Shown here: positions 47,053 through 58,553 of the stretch, piece by piece
Layout of the letters: every line of letters starts with the position of its first letter
How positions within the stretch are numbered: position 1 is the first letter of the stretch
Position numbers and translations under genes: made by a program
Source: Austropuccinia psidii
Lineage: Eukaryota > Basidiomycota > Pucciniomycetes > Pucciniales > Sphaerophragmiaceae
Direction of reading: 5' to 3'
NCBI GenBank assembly: GCA_023105745.1
Contig: JALGQZ010000009.1
Span: 18,896,564-18,960,563, forward strand
Length of the DNA stretch: 64,000 bases
Notes under the pieces: model-generated
The model's input: the letters and a program-made list of their open reading frames with translations, nothing else
What the model was told of the DNA's origin: nothing
The model's database searches: none

Positions 47053-49516
47053 TTGTGCTACAAATTGTGAAGATCAATTGTTACCAATTGATGGAATAAA
47101 ATTCAATAGTTCAATCAATCCAATGTAAGAACTGGGAATCTTTGAGACCACTGTCATTTTTCCACATATTAATTGAAATTTAAGAATCACTGTTGAATTT
47201 GTTGTTATGTAAAATTGCTCTAGTACCCATTTTATATTGGGGAGTGACTATTTGATCATGTATGGCATAGAATTAAAAAAAGAAAGACAGATAACTTACT
47301 ATTAGAGACAAAAAGCGTCAGAAATTTGACTTTTTACCATTTAAAAGACAAATTACAGTAGGTAAAGTAGCACCAGTTAACTTAGAGTCTGAAATATTCA
47401 AATATGAACAGTTAAATGAAGCTTAAATAAGCCTTCATCTGACTGATAAACATTAAAATGTACTTCCTGCCATTTTATATGACCACAGTGAAGCATTTTC
47501 ACAGAAAAAGAACCTTTGGGCCAAAATATTGGTCATGAAGTTGAGATCATCCCTAATATTGAAAGACCTTATCCACCACTCTTAATAGGACGTTCATATC
47601 AAGGCAAAACAGACCAACTGAAGCCAGGTATGGAGCAAGTAGGATGGAGTGTTTATGCCTTGTCTGGGCCTTGGAAAAATTGAAGTGAGAACAGATTGTA
47701 CTGCTGTTAAGTCACTTTTCAAAATGAAGACACCTAATAGACATATGCTCAGATGGCAAATAGCCATAAAAGAGTATAGGAGCAATATGACTATTGTTCA
47801 CAAAGATGGGAATATTCATAAGAATGCAAGTGGACTGAGAAGATGGCCACTACCAAAGAATATTGATAATCCTGCTTATGTGCCAGAAGAAACTTCCCCA
47901 CAAATTCCCATAGGCTGAATCAGTGTTACAGACCTGAAAACCACTTTCTTTGAAGAGGTAAGAAACAGTTATACTCAGGATTGGAATTGTAGCATTTTAT
48001 GCCAATTGCTTATTAAGGACTGTAAAGACAATTTTTTAATACATGCCTTAGACAAGATATGGAAAAAATCATATAATGAAGGAAGATCCCACTTACTGGA
48101 TGGTATAATTTACCACAGAACTAAGCATACATGTGTCATTACAGTTGTAGACAGGTCATTATTCAATCTTGTACTTAAATAATGCCATGACAGCCCTTTC
48201 TCAGGAAATCTTTCTGAAGACAGGACAAGCAAAAAATTAAAAACCTGCATATGGTGGCCAATGTGGAAGAAAGATGTTTCAGAGTATTGCAAAACCATTC
48301 ACAGATGTCAAAAAGCAAATAAATCCACTGGGAAAAGACTTGGAAATATGATCAAGATCCAAGAACCAAAAAGACCTTGGGAAATTGTGCATATGGATTG
48401 GGTAACTGGCCTGCCACTAGGAAGTAATAGAAGCTATAATGATTCCCTAGTGATTGTTGACAGATTGCGTAAGACTCCATCTTTCTACCATGTTAAAAGG
48501 ATGATACAGCCATGGATACAGCTCTTCTGATATGGAAGTGAGTATTATCATGGACTGGCATATTCACAAACATCATTAGTGACATAGATCCCGAATTAAT
48601 CACAGAACTATGGACAAATCTTCATCAACTATTTGGGACAAAATTATCCTTCTCTACAGCCTACCACCCACAAACTGATGGTCTGGCTGAAAGGATGATC
48701 CAAGCCTTGGAAGACATTGTAGGAATATTTTGTGCATATGGCCTTGAATTTAAAGATTGTGATGGATTTACCCATGATTGGTGTACCCTTTTGAGAGCAC
48801 TAGAATTGGCATATAGGACATCCATTCATACCAGTACCAATCAAACTCCTTCTATTCTAGAAAAAGGATTGAATCCCAAATTACCTCAAGATTCCTTGAG
48901 GAAAGATTTGGTTGAGATACATCCTAAAGCTGCTAGATTCAAAGGAATGCTAGTAAAAACTAGAAATAATGAAGTGAGTGGGATGGAAGACTATTTTGCA
49001 TATGCTAAGGAAAAATGGGACAAATCACATGCCACTAAGATTTCAAAGTGGGGGATTTGGTGCATGTATCCACCACTCACTTCAATAACATCAAAGGATG
49101 TAAAAAGCTCAAAGACTCCTTTTCAGGACCTTTTGTTATTAAGGACCTCCATGGAGAAAATGTTTTGAAGTAGAAGTATCTGAAGAACTTAGCAATAAGA
49201 ATCCTACATTTCCAGTCAGCTTGATAAAGCCATATAAATCTAGTGATGCTGAGAAATTTCCTTTAAGGAATAAAGTTTCCCAAGTTATACCTCCTATTGA
49301 ATCATCTGATAATAAGAAAATTACCAAAGGTCTCAAAGAAAGAAAGTTCAGGCCCAATAGAGTAAGGGAATACCTTGTTAGGTACAGTGACCCAACTTTT
49401 GAAGATGAATTGTTAGCAGAAAAAGACTTACCTGAAGCTGATAAACTTCTTGGAAAGTTCAGACACACTAGAATTAAGAATATGACAAAGTAATATTATT
49501 TTTGAGGGCAAGGGAA
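47053..49516 (+). pseudogene. pol: Family-1 Pol remnant of element C
   Basis: Starts in the protease region (matching TTGTGTACCAAATTTTGA of B) directly after the B LTR. It passes through many stops, and loses most of RT and part of RNase H in a deletion near 47590. It continues with the RNase H end ([19 protein letters not shown]), the integrase finger, [26 protein letters not shown], the GPF segment and the chromodomain-like tail ending near 49493. The polypurine-like GAGGGCAAGGGAA precedes the LTR. More decayed than B, so it is the older host copy that B entered. Confidence 0.88.
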
Positions 49517-51297
49517 TGTGAGCCTTAGACGTATTTTCATATACCCAAAAGACCACAAAGAACAAAATAAGATACAAATATAAATAAAATGAATTTATTC
49601 ATATTATCAACATAAAAGTTGTCATATAAATAAAAATTTATATAAAAAATAAAATTTTAATTATGACTTAAAGTAAAAATGAGATTAAAATTTAAAATTA
49701 TGAAAATACATTTTTTATTGGAAAAAATTAAGTAAAAATAAATTTTTAATAAAATTAATGGAATTAAAATATTTTTGGCAAAAGGTTACATAAAAGATAT
49801 GATATATTTCATCCAATAAATAAACAGAAGTAAGTTACTTCACCATTGTATTCCTCATAAAAAATAATGTGGAGTTACCTCTAAGCAAAATTTCTGTAAC
49901 TCAACTCTAAATAAGCTTAAATTAAGTTTTTAGTATTTTCAGTACAAAATTTGAAAATCCTCAAAACCTTAATTTAATTCACACCACATGGGGTGTTAAC
50001 CATCAATTTTTGTTTTAAAAATGAGGTGTTGTGTGTAGCTTAGAAGTTATGAGGAACTGTAATATTTTCAATTGAAATGTCAAAATGTGTGCATGTATTA
50101 CATAAGTGAACCGTAATTTACATATGAGGTATCAATTATTACAGTTGTGTACTGTAAAAACTCAATTGAATTATATGTGTAAATTATAAGTGTATTACAT
50201 GATGAGGAATTAAAGAAAAAAATAAATTGGAAAGATTCATTCTGGGGGGAAAAGGTATTCTAGCCTCAAGGGGGAGATAGACCCCCAAAAGCATTTCTGA
50301 AAGGCATTGGATGTAAAAATCCATGCAAACATTCATCACCTTTTGGCCTGGAATTGAGTCACAGGGTCTGTGACTCAATTGATGTCAAGGTTTTGATACC
50401 AACTAGGGCAGTTTTACCTGTTGCCAAGAATGTAAAACCACCCTTAAGTTGAAAAAATCTTAGTAAAAACATTTTAACTGGTTTCTAAGTCTTTTAAATA
50501 CATTCTGACGTGTTTTGAAGGCTCTAGACCAGGTATTACTATAGTAATGGCTGATTTAAGGGTCTAAAATGGCTAACACAAGCCCTTTTTTAGTCTAAAC
50601 CAGGGTTCAATGATGCCATAATTGGCTTTTTTATTTTCAGAGTGTTTTCCAGAACTTGAAAGAGTAACTTTATTGTTGGAGTAAGAAAATTGATTTCTAT
50701 AAAAGAATGTCTTCTTTGCCCCACTTTTCTCTTCATGTTACAATCTTTTCCTTTTATAAATAGTTTAAACACTGTTGAAACAATCAATAAAAGATTCAAC
50801 CACCTTTTTTATATCATTTTAAACCTTTTAAACATGTTAAAAAATAATTATATCCATTTTGTTTAACTCTTATGATCATTTTAATCCCTTGAACCACCCC
50901 ATAAGTGAATTAAAGCATCTTTCATCAATGTTAGCTTTGTGACTTTGTTTCCAAATTCATTCTGGTAACTTTTGGGAATGTTTTCTCTTTAAATATCTTT
51001 TAAAGACTTTGCTCTTTTATAAATTAATTCCAATTGAAATTGCTACTTAAGAAATTTTTTTGTAGCCTTAAATATCTCATGTAGAGTATTTTTGGATAAC
51101 CTTTTATTGTTGGTAAAACAATAAATTTTTAAAATATTATTTTTTTTGTACTTATAAAGCTAAAAGCAATAAAATTGGCATGTTTTCTTTTAAAAATAGT
51201 ATTTCATACTATTTTTTAATCATGTTTTACCTTATACAAATTTTGAGGACAGGAAGAGTACTTGATTCTTAATCAAATTTCATATCCACACCTTACA
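49517..51297 (+). repeat. 3' LTR of element C
   Basis: 1781 bp, TGTGAGCCTTAGACG to CCTTACA, diverged from the A and B LTRs. It has a perfect 13-bp stem with a 3-nt loop at 50352-50380 (AATTGAGTCACAG on the left arm). Confidence 0.9.
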
Positions 51298-51305
51298 TTT
51301 GGTGT

Positions 51306-51677
51306 GTCACAAGAGTCTCAGAATAAATTGACTTTTATATGGTATATTAGCTTCATTCTGTGTAGCAGCAGTTTGTGGTTTGATTTTATTCTCAGATGAC
51401 TGGAGAGAAAGCTAAGTGAAAGGCACTTTAGTTCTCATTGACATTTCAAAAAGACTTTCAGAGGGAAACAATCTAGGACAGCCAGTTGGGCTACATACTA
51501 ACAAGTAGATATTTAATTTAATGAACAGGAGCTTCCTCTCATCAGAGTCTTTTAAGCCCACTGTATCTCTTACCTTTGAATTTTCATGAAGGTTGGTATT
51601 AGAATTTGATGATGCCTGGGTGGAGAAGTGCTGTCTTGGTTCAAGAGAAGAAGTCACATTCACTTTTCCCAGGTCAG
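51306..51677 (-). CDS. Possible last two exons of a host gene
   Basis: On the minus strand a 104-nt segment (51677-51574) is preceded by AAGCTTAG and followed by the donor AAG|GTAAGAG. A 174-nt intron would end TTTCTCTCCAG at 51400. The next segment, 51399 down to a TGA near 51307, is in the same phase. The joined peptide is polar (SSLEPRQHFSTQASSNSN, then SSENKIKPQTAATQNEA). Splice signals and phase agree, but the protein is low-complexity and I recognise no family. Chance is possible. The right-hand LTR of C lies immediately beyond the stop. Confidence 0.3.
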
Positions 51678-51799
51678 CTAAGCTTAAAAGAAGAATTGAC
51701 CTGTTTTAGATGAGCTCTTTATCAAACAGATTTTAATTTAATTTTAGAAAGTTATTCATGAATTTAATAATTTTCACTACCCATTGTCACAATGACATA

Positions 51800-52620
51800 T
51801 AATAACAACCCCAATGGGTGTTTGAGGCAAATCTAGCCTGACCCCAATTCATGCCCAATAGTCCCTTTTTGGTGTGTGATGGCCTTTGGGCCATAACCAT
51901 TTTCACTGGCCACATCCTGCAGTCATTGGCCTCCTTGGCCAATTATCCACCTCACTAACCCCCAGGCCAATATCCTTGTTTTGGGCCCGAGGGGTCATTC
52001 CTCCTTCTAGGGGCCTCTTGCCCCTCTAGCCATCTCAAGTGCCTTCAGCTCACCCCCTTTGATTAGGGAGGCTGTGGCCCAAATAGCCTTTTTGGACCAT
52101 TTAGGCTCCCTACGGCCTCTACGGCCTGCAGGCCGTAATCCACAGTCTGTGGGACCCTTAGGCCCCTTTTGGCCTAAATCCAATGAGGCCAAAAGGGGCC
52201 AAGGCCAGGTGGGTCACAAACCACAAGTGGGCCAACCTAATCCCATTATGGCCCAAAATGGCCAAAAGGACCCCAGGACCACAAATTTGCCAAGAACCAC
52301 AGTTTGGCCACAATCAACAATGGACCCCAGTTTCAACCCAGAGCCTCTGGAAACCAGCAGGGGGAACAAGCTCAGGTCCAGAAAGGCTCCCCCTCACTTC
52401 AGGGGAATACTTTTCCTTCATCCATGGGCCCTGTACCAAAGGATCCAGGCATGGTAGATATATCGTATAATATACAATTACGCACCCTTTCTCCTCATAA
52501 ATCAATCATGATGTTTTCAGGGCCCAATTACTTCGTTTCAACTCCAGCCATTCAGTCTTGAAATCCATGAGAGCTACCAGAAGATCATTTGGCAACCCCA
52601 ACCACCTTCCCCTGCAGGAT
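51800..52620 (+). repeat. GC-rich repeat with a degraded Pro/Gly-rich ORF
   Basis: Composition changes abruptly to GC-rich, with many GGCC motifs. A frame at 52059-52457 contains GPFWPKSNEAKRGQG, and a neighbouring frame (52304-52561) carries on as QGNTFPSSMGPVPKDPGMVD, so one ORF has been frameshifted. I recall similar proteins as dispersed, transposon-associated sequences in Austropuccinia; this is memory only. No enzymatic motif is visible. Confidence 0.4.
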
Positions 52621-52639
52621 TCAGGCTGTAATTTCATTT

Positions 52640-53325
52640 CAGGATTATTCAAGGGGTACCTTTAAGAGGTTATCAATCATTGAATCAGCTGTCCAGAACT
52701 CAAGAACTCAAGTACTTTTTGGAAAACTCAAGGGGTCTATACAGACTGTACTAAAGCAACCTGTATGGCATTGGCCCTTTTGGGACAATTCATAATCCAC
52801 TTTGGGAATTCAATCACACAGTTCAGTTCTCAATATGGCCAGCTCCATATTGACCCAAATCAGTCAATACATTTGGGTGATCAACCCTCCAGGATCAGTC
52901 TTTCAGCTTTTCACATATACTGGCCACCTTTACTTCCCTGGGGACTTTTTCCCCAGTCAATTAATATATTGGATTTATTTTTATCCTTATTTTTTTTTCA
53001 TTATTAAAGTAAATACTGATAACCTTAAGTCAGTCATTTACACCTTTTTTTGCCTTTCAGTGGATATTGGTGGTCATATCATTTACTAATTCCATTGTTC
53101 TTTCTGGAAGTTTGAAACAGTGAATTGATGATTCATTTGGTTGGCTTTCTCTTATTATCTTGGGCCTTTGGCTACCATCTTATTTTGGCATATCTTGTAT
53201 TGCATGAATTTTCCCTTAAATAAATATACTCCTCTATTATTTCTTTGTTCTTTTGGTTCCCTCCTAGTTAGTTTTGATTCATGAGTGCCAGGACACTCTT
53301 TTTTTCACCAAGAGGCCCTGTGACA
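52640..53325 (-). repeat. LTR-like sequence related to the solo LTR
   Basis: Read on the minus strand from 53325 it begins TGTCACAGGGCCTCTT and shares CCTGGCACTCA and the block GGGGAAAAAGTCCCCAGGG with the solo LTR at 28328. The far end is not sharp and I could not find a duplicated flank. Right flank is CCCAT. It may be a solo LTR or an end of a decayed element. Confidence 0.55.
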
Positions 53326-55430
53326 CCCATCCTACTTGGCATGCCTCAGTATGAATGTAAGTAATAGAGAGATTTGTATGTTGGTATTCCTCTTTATTCC
53401 ATATGAAACACTCTCGAATGACACAAACTCAGTCAAGCAGTTGTACCCACAATTACCACACACAGGGGCATTGCGGAAAGTGGATATTTTCACCTCAAGC
53501 TCAAAATGGGCCAAATTGCCTTGTTTCTTTCAAATCGAGTGGTAGGCTCAGGCATCCTCAGTGGGATGCATATTCCAATCATGCTTGGCTGCAATATTTT
53601 AGATGGTTAGATTTGAAACTCACTTAATGGGAACATGAATATATATCAAATTTAATAATGCAGTATCCACTCATTCTTTTTTGATAAGGTGCTTGAGATA
53701 CCCAATTTGCGAGAATCTCATGTAATCTTTTTTTTTAGCAGGCAATAAAAACCATTCATTAACCAAGAAAGAATTTATGTGAAATTCATAATCCACAAAA
53801 GTGTAACTCATCTTTTGGTTTCATTTCATTTTCCTGTGCAAGCATGCCATTCATCAAAAAAGGAAAGGAATGTAAAAGGGAAATTTTCAAGGTATATATA
53901 GATATATATATGGGCCCGCATTCATGTAGCACCCTCATTGGGCCCCATGGAGTAACATTGGCTTTAGTCTGTGTAGATTGAGCCAATGCCATGTGGGCTC
54001 ATATAGGGAAGTCATGGATGTATGCCAAATAAAGCTCATTGGGCAAGGGGAACCATTTGAGATTGAAGAAGGCTTGCTTCAAATGGGAGTCAGAAGTATC
54101 TAATATCCTGTCTGCTTCAACAACAAGTGATCCCTCAACCACTCAGGAATATTGCCACATTGTAAAAGAAAAATTAGGCCATAAACACCCAAAGGAATAA
54201 GTTTTTTCCTCCAGTCAAACAACAGCACAAATATCAATGCCAGTATTAGCAAATATAACCACCAGTGAAGTTTGGCGGATTGTGGATTTCACTTTGGCCA
54301 TGTTGACATTTTCTCTTTGACCAGATTACTCATTGTCTATTTCAAATTCAGACCATTCATAAAAACGAGTGAGGCTGAGGTCAATCAATGGTATGAGCTA
54401 TGACAATTCTGATGTCACAAAAGGAAATTCACAGACTCAATTCAACAAATGGGGCATTAGTGGAGGTATTTATTTTTGATATTGGATGGCGCCAATGAAG
54501 CACAAAGAGCAAAAATTTTAGTATTTGAGGAAGCTTTGGCAAAATGGAAGACACAAAAAAAGAATTGTGGAAACAAGGTGGAAATAGTAGCTCTGGGATT
54601 GCATTTTAGGTCAATCCTTACAATATGTTAGGGATAAATTATTTAAAAAGATAAAAACTTGCTACATGTCATTGGAGGTTCCCTGCTTTGATCAAGTCAG
54701 CTATGAAGCTGAGAATCCTGAGAATAAGGGCACATTTTAGTTTTCTTCTGCGCTCACTTGCACCATCAACAGATTTGAAAACTCACCTCACCTTGATAAG
54801 GATGGATTGTTGTATGCTTTGGAATGGTTATTTCAAGCTGATAAGTGAACCAGCTGCATTGAAAAAGATGTGTCAAAGCATTATACTGGGGGAAAATTGA
54901 TTTTCCCAAATGAGACTTTTTGGGTTGATCTAGTCAAATTTCATGGTCTCATTCAGGTAGTGTGGGCCAGAAGTACATGCTTTCATTCAATTGATCCAGA
55001 ACAGGAAAAGAAAAGCATACCCTAGTGGGGATTTCTGCTCAATTCTCAAGGAGGTTAGAAAAAACAATGTTGCAGAAAAGACATGCCTATTATGATATTG
55101 GTGAGGGAGAAGGCTATCACATCAAGAATGGTAATAATATCTCATCTTAATTAGAAGAGTGAAGGGATTTTGATGTGTGTTGTAATTGGAGAGTGATTGG
55201 AAAACAATTGTGTGGTAAAGTGGAGGACAATATAAAACAGTATTGGATTGTTTGGAATTGTGTATATACAGTGGCTAAAATGAAAAAGTGTTGAAATGGC
55301 TCATTGATGCTGTCATGCCACCATACATGGTCATTTACTCGCTATAAACATTATTATTAATTCCTTATAATAATGAAACCAGCTATTAATCCCAAAAAAT
55401 GGTAATTAGCTGCTATTCTTCTTCTATGCC
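53326..55430. other. No gene recognised; one open relic
   Basis: Moderately AT-rich, with stops in all frames. A stretch around 54487-54635 (plus strand) is open for about 50 codons and reads NEAQRAKILVFEEALAKWKT. A neighbouring frame just upstream reads ALVEVFIFDIGW, which hints at a frameshifted old coding segment of unknown family. I see no RNA gene. Confidence 0.35.
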
Positions 55431-55479
55431 TCTTTGCCACATAACAGGGAATGGAAGTTCCCCAGGGATTTGGGGTCAT

Positions 55480-55990
55480 TTTCTTTCCCAGGATCCCAGG
55501 CCTTCCCATTCAAATCCTCATGGATGTCTAGTATGCCTGGGATTCACATTCACTTCCTCATGTTTGTCCCACAACCTGGCTCTTCACACACAATAGTATA
55601 CCAACTATTCAAATTCAAAGCCTTACACTTGTCCAGTATGAGTGCGTTTCATACACAAATACTTACACATGTCTATTGTATCTGCACATTCAATTGCTTA
55701 TGCTTGTCCAGTATCCTGGCGCTTCATGCGCAAATCCTTATTCATGTCAAGTTTATATGTGCTTCACATGCGATTCTTTACACTTGTACAGGTTCCTGGA
55801 GCTTCACATTCAAGGCCTTACATGTGTCTAGTATGCCTGCACTTCAAACACAAATCCTTATGCTTGTCCAGGATTCCTGCCCTTCACACACAAAAACTTA
55901 CCCATGCCCTGGTTTGCAGCCATTGACACACAAATCCTTACGCATGTTCAGGTTCCCATCCCTTCAGATGCAAATCCTTATGCATAGATT
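55480..55990 (+). repeat. 39-bp minisatellite
   Basis: About 13 diverged tandem units of roughly 39 bp built around CACACAAATCCTTATGCTTG and TCCAGGATTCCTGCC. Because 39 is a multiple of three, a 239-codon frame (55434-56153) stays open with a 13-residue periodicity (LHAQILIHV-like). There is no sign that it is a real protein. Confidence 0.7.
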
Positions 55991-56186
55991 ATTTACATGT
56001 GACCTTGGAATGGCAATGACTCATGCATCTCAGGTGGATGGATCACAGGTGGGAAAGGCAAAGTTTTTTACAGCAGGGATCTCAAACAGTATAGACCCAT
56101 GGATGCAGAAAAATGTAGAGGGAATTAATGATTACTATTTGAACATTTTCTGAAAAAGAGGTTCACATAAATAAATACTTGGTCAT

Positions 56187-57624
56187 TGTCAGCCTGTGAC
56201 TCAAAACCAGAGCACAAGCATGACAGCCAAAATACCATGAACCAATGATATAGCCAAGATACCACCAAAACATGGAGCTGAGCCAAATCAGCTCAAAAGG
56301 TATCAAAAGAAAGAGGAAACTCACCTCTTTCTGAAAATATAAGTCCCATCACCATAGGACTAGAAATAACAAAGTTATTCCTGCTCAAAGTTATTGCTGA
56401 GCATAAACCTTAATTTTCACCTCTCATCTAAAATCTAGAAGGAGAGGCTTAACCCCATCAAATGGGTACTCAAAATGAATCTCTAAGCCAGGGCTATCCA
56501 ATGGTACCAGCCAAACTGAGCCAGCACCAATATTACTGGAGTTATGGTCAATTTGAGGCCAAATAAGGGTGAACAAAACATTCACCTCTCATCTAACTTC
56601 TACAGTTTTAGTGTGGGATACCTGAAGTATGATCTTTTTGGAAAGAGCACAATCAGGGCTATCTGATGGTGTCATCCACTTCCCCATATCTCAACTACTA
56701 CAGAAGGTATGGGGCAAACAAGCTCAATACAGCTTTTTGCCTAAAACATGCAAATGTACAAAAATCTTGTACATGGGATACCTTTGCCATACTTAATGAT
56801 ACCCATATCAAATGAGGTACCATTGTGTAGAGCACATACAGGGCTACACACCGAACCAATTTTGAAGTTGATATCTCAAGAATTGACAACGTTAAGGCTG
56901 TTTTAAGGTTAAAATCCCACCTGCTGTCATATACAGCCTTTCCATGGGATAATATCCCATAATCATGAATATGAGGTGTCAAATAGATGAAGAAGCATGG
57001 TTTTACTTCAATACCTCATATTTCAGTCAATACTGTGGTCCCATACAGTTTCTGTACAGCATTCTACGCGTCATACATGTCAGAATCAGGCTGTGAGGTC
57101 CCCAGATGAAAGTTTTCACCCTGTATTGGTGAAAACCGCCCAGATGTGGTTTCAAAACCACATCTGAGCCCAATACAGGCTATAAAGGCTGTTTGAAAAC
57201 CACAAGCCAGTACCAGGAAGTGAAAAAATCTTTACTTCCTCTACGTGGAAAGGTCTAGCACCCTTTCCACCCCATTTCAGGATAAAAAGGAGGCTTTTCA
57301 CAGCCAGAATTGTCTCCTCATCCTGCTCTTGAATTCCTACATAGTACAACTGTCCAAAACAGTGATACTCTTGGAAAATAATCAGGTATACTTTAAAAAT
57401 TAAATATTGTAGCCTTTATTATTGTAACCCAACAGGTAAAAGCTGCACCCAGGGCTTTCAACAGCGCTCACCACCACTATACCTATATAGTAAAGCCCTT
57501 AATATCTTAATTTAATCATTTATTATCAACTTTATCATCTTTTAAAATTATTTTTACTGTGTCACAGTCATAGTTAAAGCTTTTAAATACTTTTATACAC
57601 CTTTATCATAGACTCACACTGACA
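56187..57624 (+). repeat. 5' LTR of element H
   Basis: Ends CACTGACA at 57624, directly before the primer-binding-like TTTCGGGGGCCTGGCCGTG. The best start is TGTCAGCC at 56187, whose TGTCAG mirrors the terminal CTGACA, giving about 1438 bp. A TATAAAG at 57181 is a plausible promoter box. Between about 56404 and 56850 an approximately 170-bp unit recurs about three times (CACCTCTCATCTA; CAGGGCTATC; GGGATACCT), typical of a U3 repeat array. The start is less certain than the end. Confidence 0.6.
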
Positions 57625-57646
57625 TTTCGGGGGCCTGGCCGTGTTT
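57625..57646 (+). other. Candidate primer binding site of H
   Basis: TTTCGGGGGCCTGGCCGTG differs by one base from the E' site and is in the same position relative to the LTR. Confidence 0.55.
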
Positions 57647-58214
57647 TTTACTTATTCTTGGACCTTAAAAGTAAGTTTTTCTTTTTTTATCATTTATTGA
57701 CACCTGTTTTACCTTTTTTAGGCATCATTTTCTCTATAAATATATATTTTATATATATTTTCTTTAATTTTTTAAATAAATACTCATATATTATAGAGTA
57801 TATGTCACGTGGCTAATAACCACAAGACTAGTATTTTGGCGTGTTTTGTATATAAAAACATTTTAAGCCACTAATACAGCCTCAATTCTTAAGTGAATTA
57901 AGACAGCTCATACTGATAAACCAACAGCTGAGGCATGTTTGGGCACATTGTTAACTCAATTACCCTGTAATACACCACCTTTGACAGATTATACTTGCTA
58001 AACACAAGTATTCTGTAAGATATTGGCATACAAACAGTATACCACATATCAGTAAGCTGTATTTTTGACGTGAAATTGTTAATTCAATTACATTGTCATC
58101 ATACAAGGGCATCTGTAGTAACATACAAGCCCAGAGGCCATTCTTAGACGTGCAAAACCAGCCTTTTAAGAAGTCTTAACTGACATAAGCCCTCTTTTTT
58201 CCTGTTTGATTCAG

Positions 58215-58553
58215 TGGAAGAAAATTTCATACCACTTGAAACCCAGTCACAGTCCAACATACCAATGACACCCTCAGAATCAGAGGGTAGCAAGAGCAAA
58301 GGGAAGAGGCTTAGTGAAGGCCAAATTACAGCCAAGAAGTGGACACCAAAAGCCACTCAGAGGAGTAGAAAACCACAAAACTCTGCTTCAATACAAGGTA
58401 AATCAACCTTGACCAATTGTACAGGAAACGTTACAATTATTAACCCAGTTGTAACCTCCAAAGGCAAACTGCCCAACTCAGCAGAAAATAAATTTGTACA
58501 AGGCACAGTCAAAGGGAAATACACTAAGAACATAAAGTTTTTGACTGCTTGCA
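58215..58553 (+). pseudogene. First coding exon of element H, interrupted by G
   Basis: An open frame from a 3' splice site (TTTGATTCAG|TGGAAG) reads EENFIPLETQSQSNIPMTPS and is Lys/Ser/Thr-rich. No ATG opens it. The first in-frame ATG is at 58262, but splicing an upstream exon ending in A to TGG would make ATG-GAA-GAA. A donor AAAA|GTAAGT lies at 57670/57671 (intron 544 nt), and other candidate donors exist. I remember this peptide family as the start of a longer hypothetical protein in Austropuccinia. The frame is cut at 58553 by the G LTR; the apparent continuation ...ACM and stop is created by the insertion. Confidence 0.5.

Noticed and set aside
53881..53920. TATATATAG repeat as a promoter
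   Set aside because: Simple AT repeat with no gene nearby; no basis for a promoter call.
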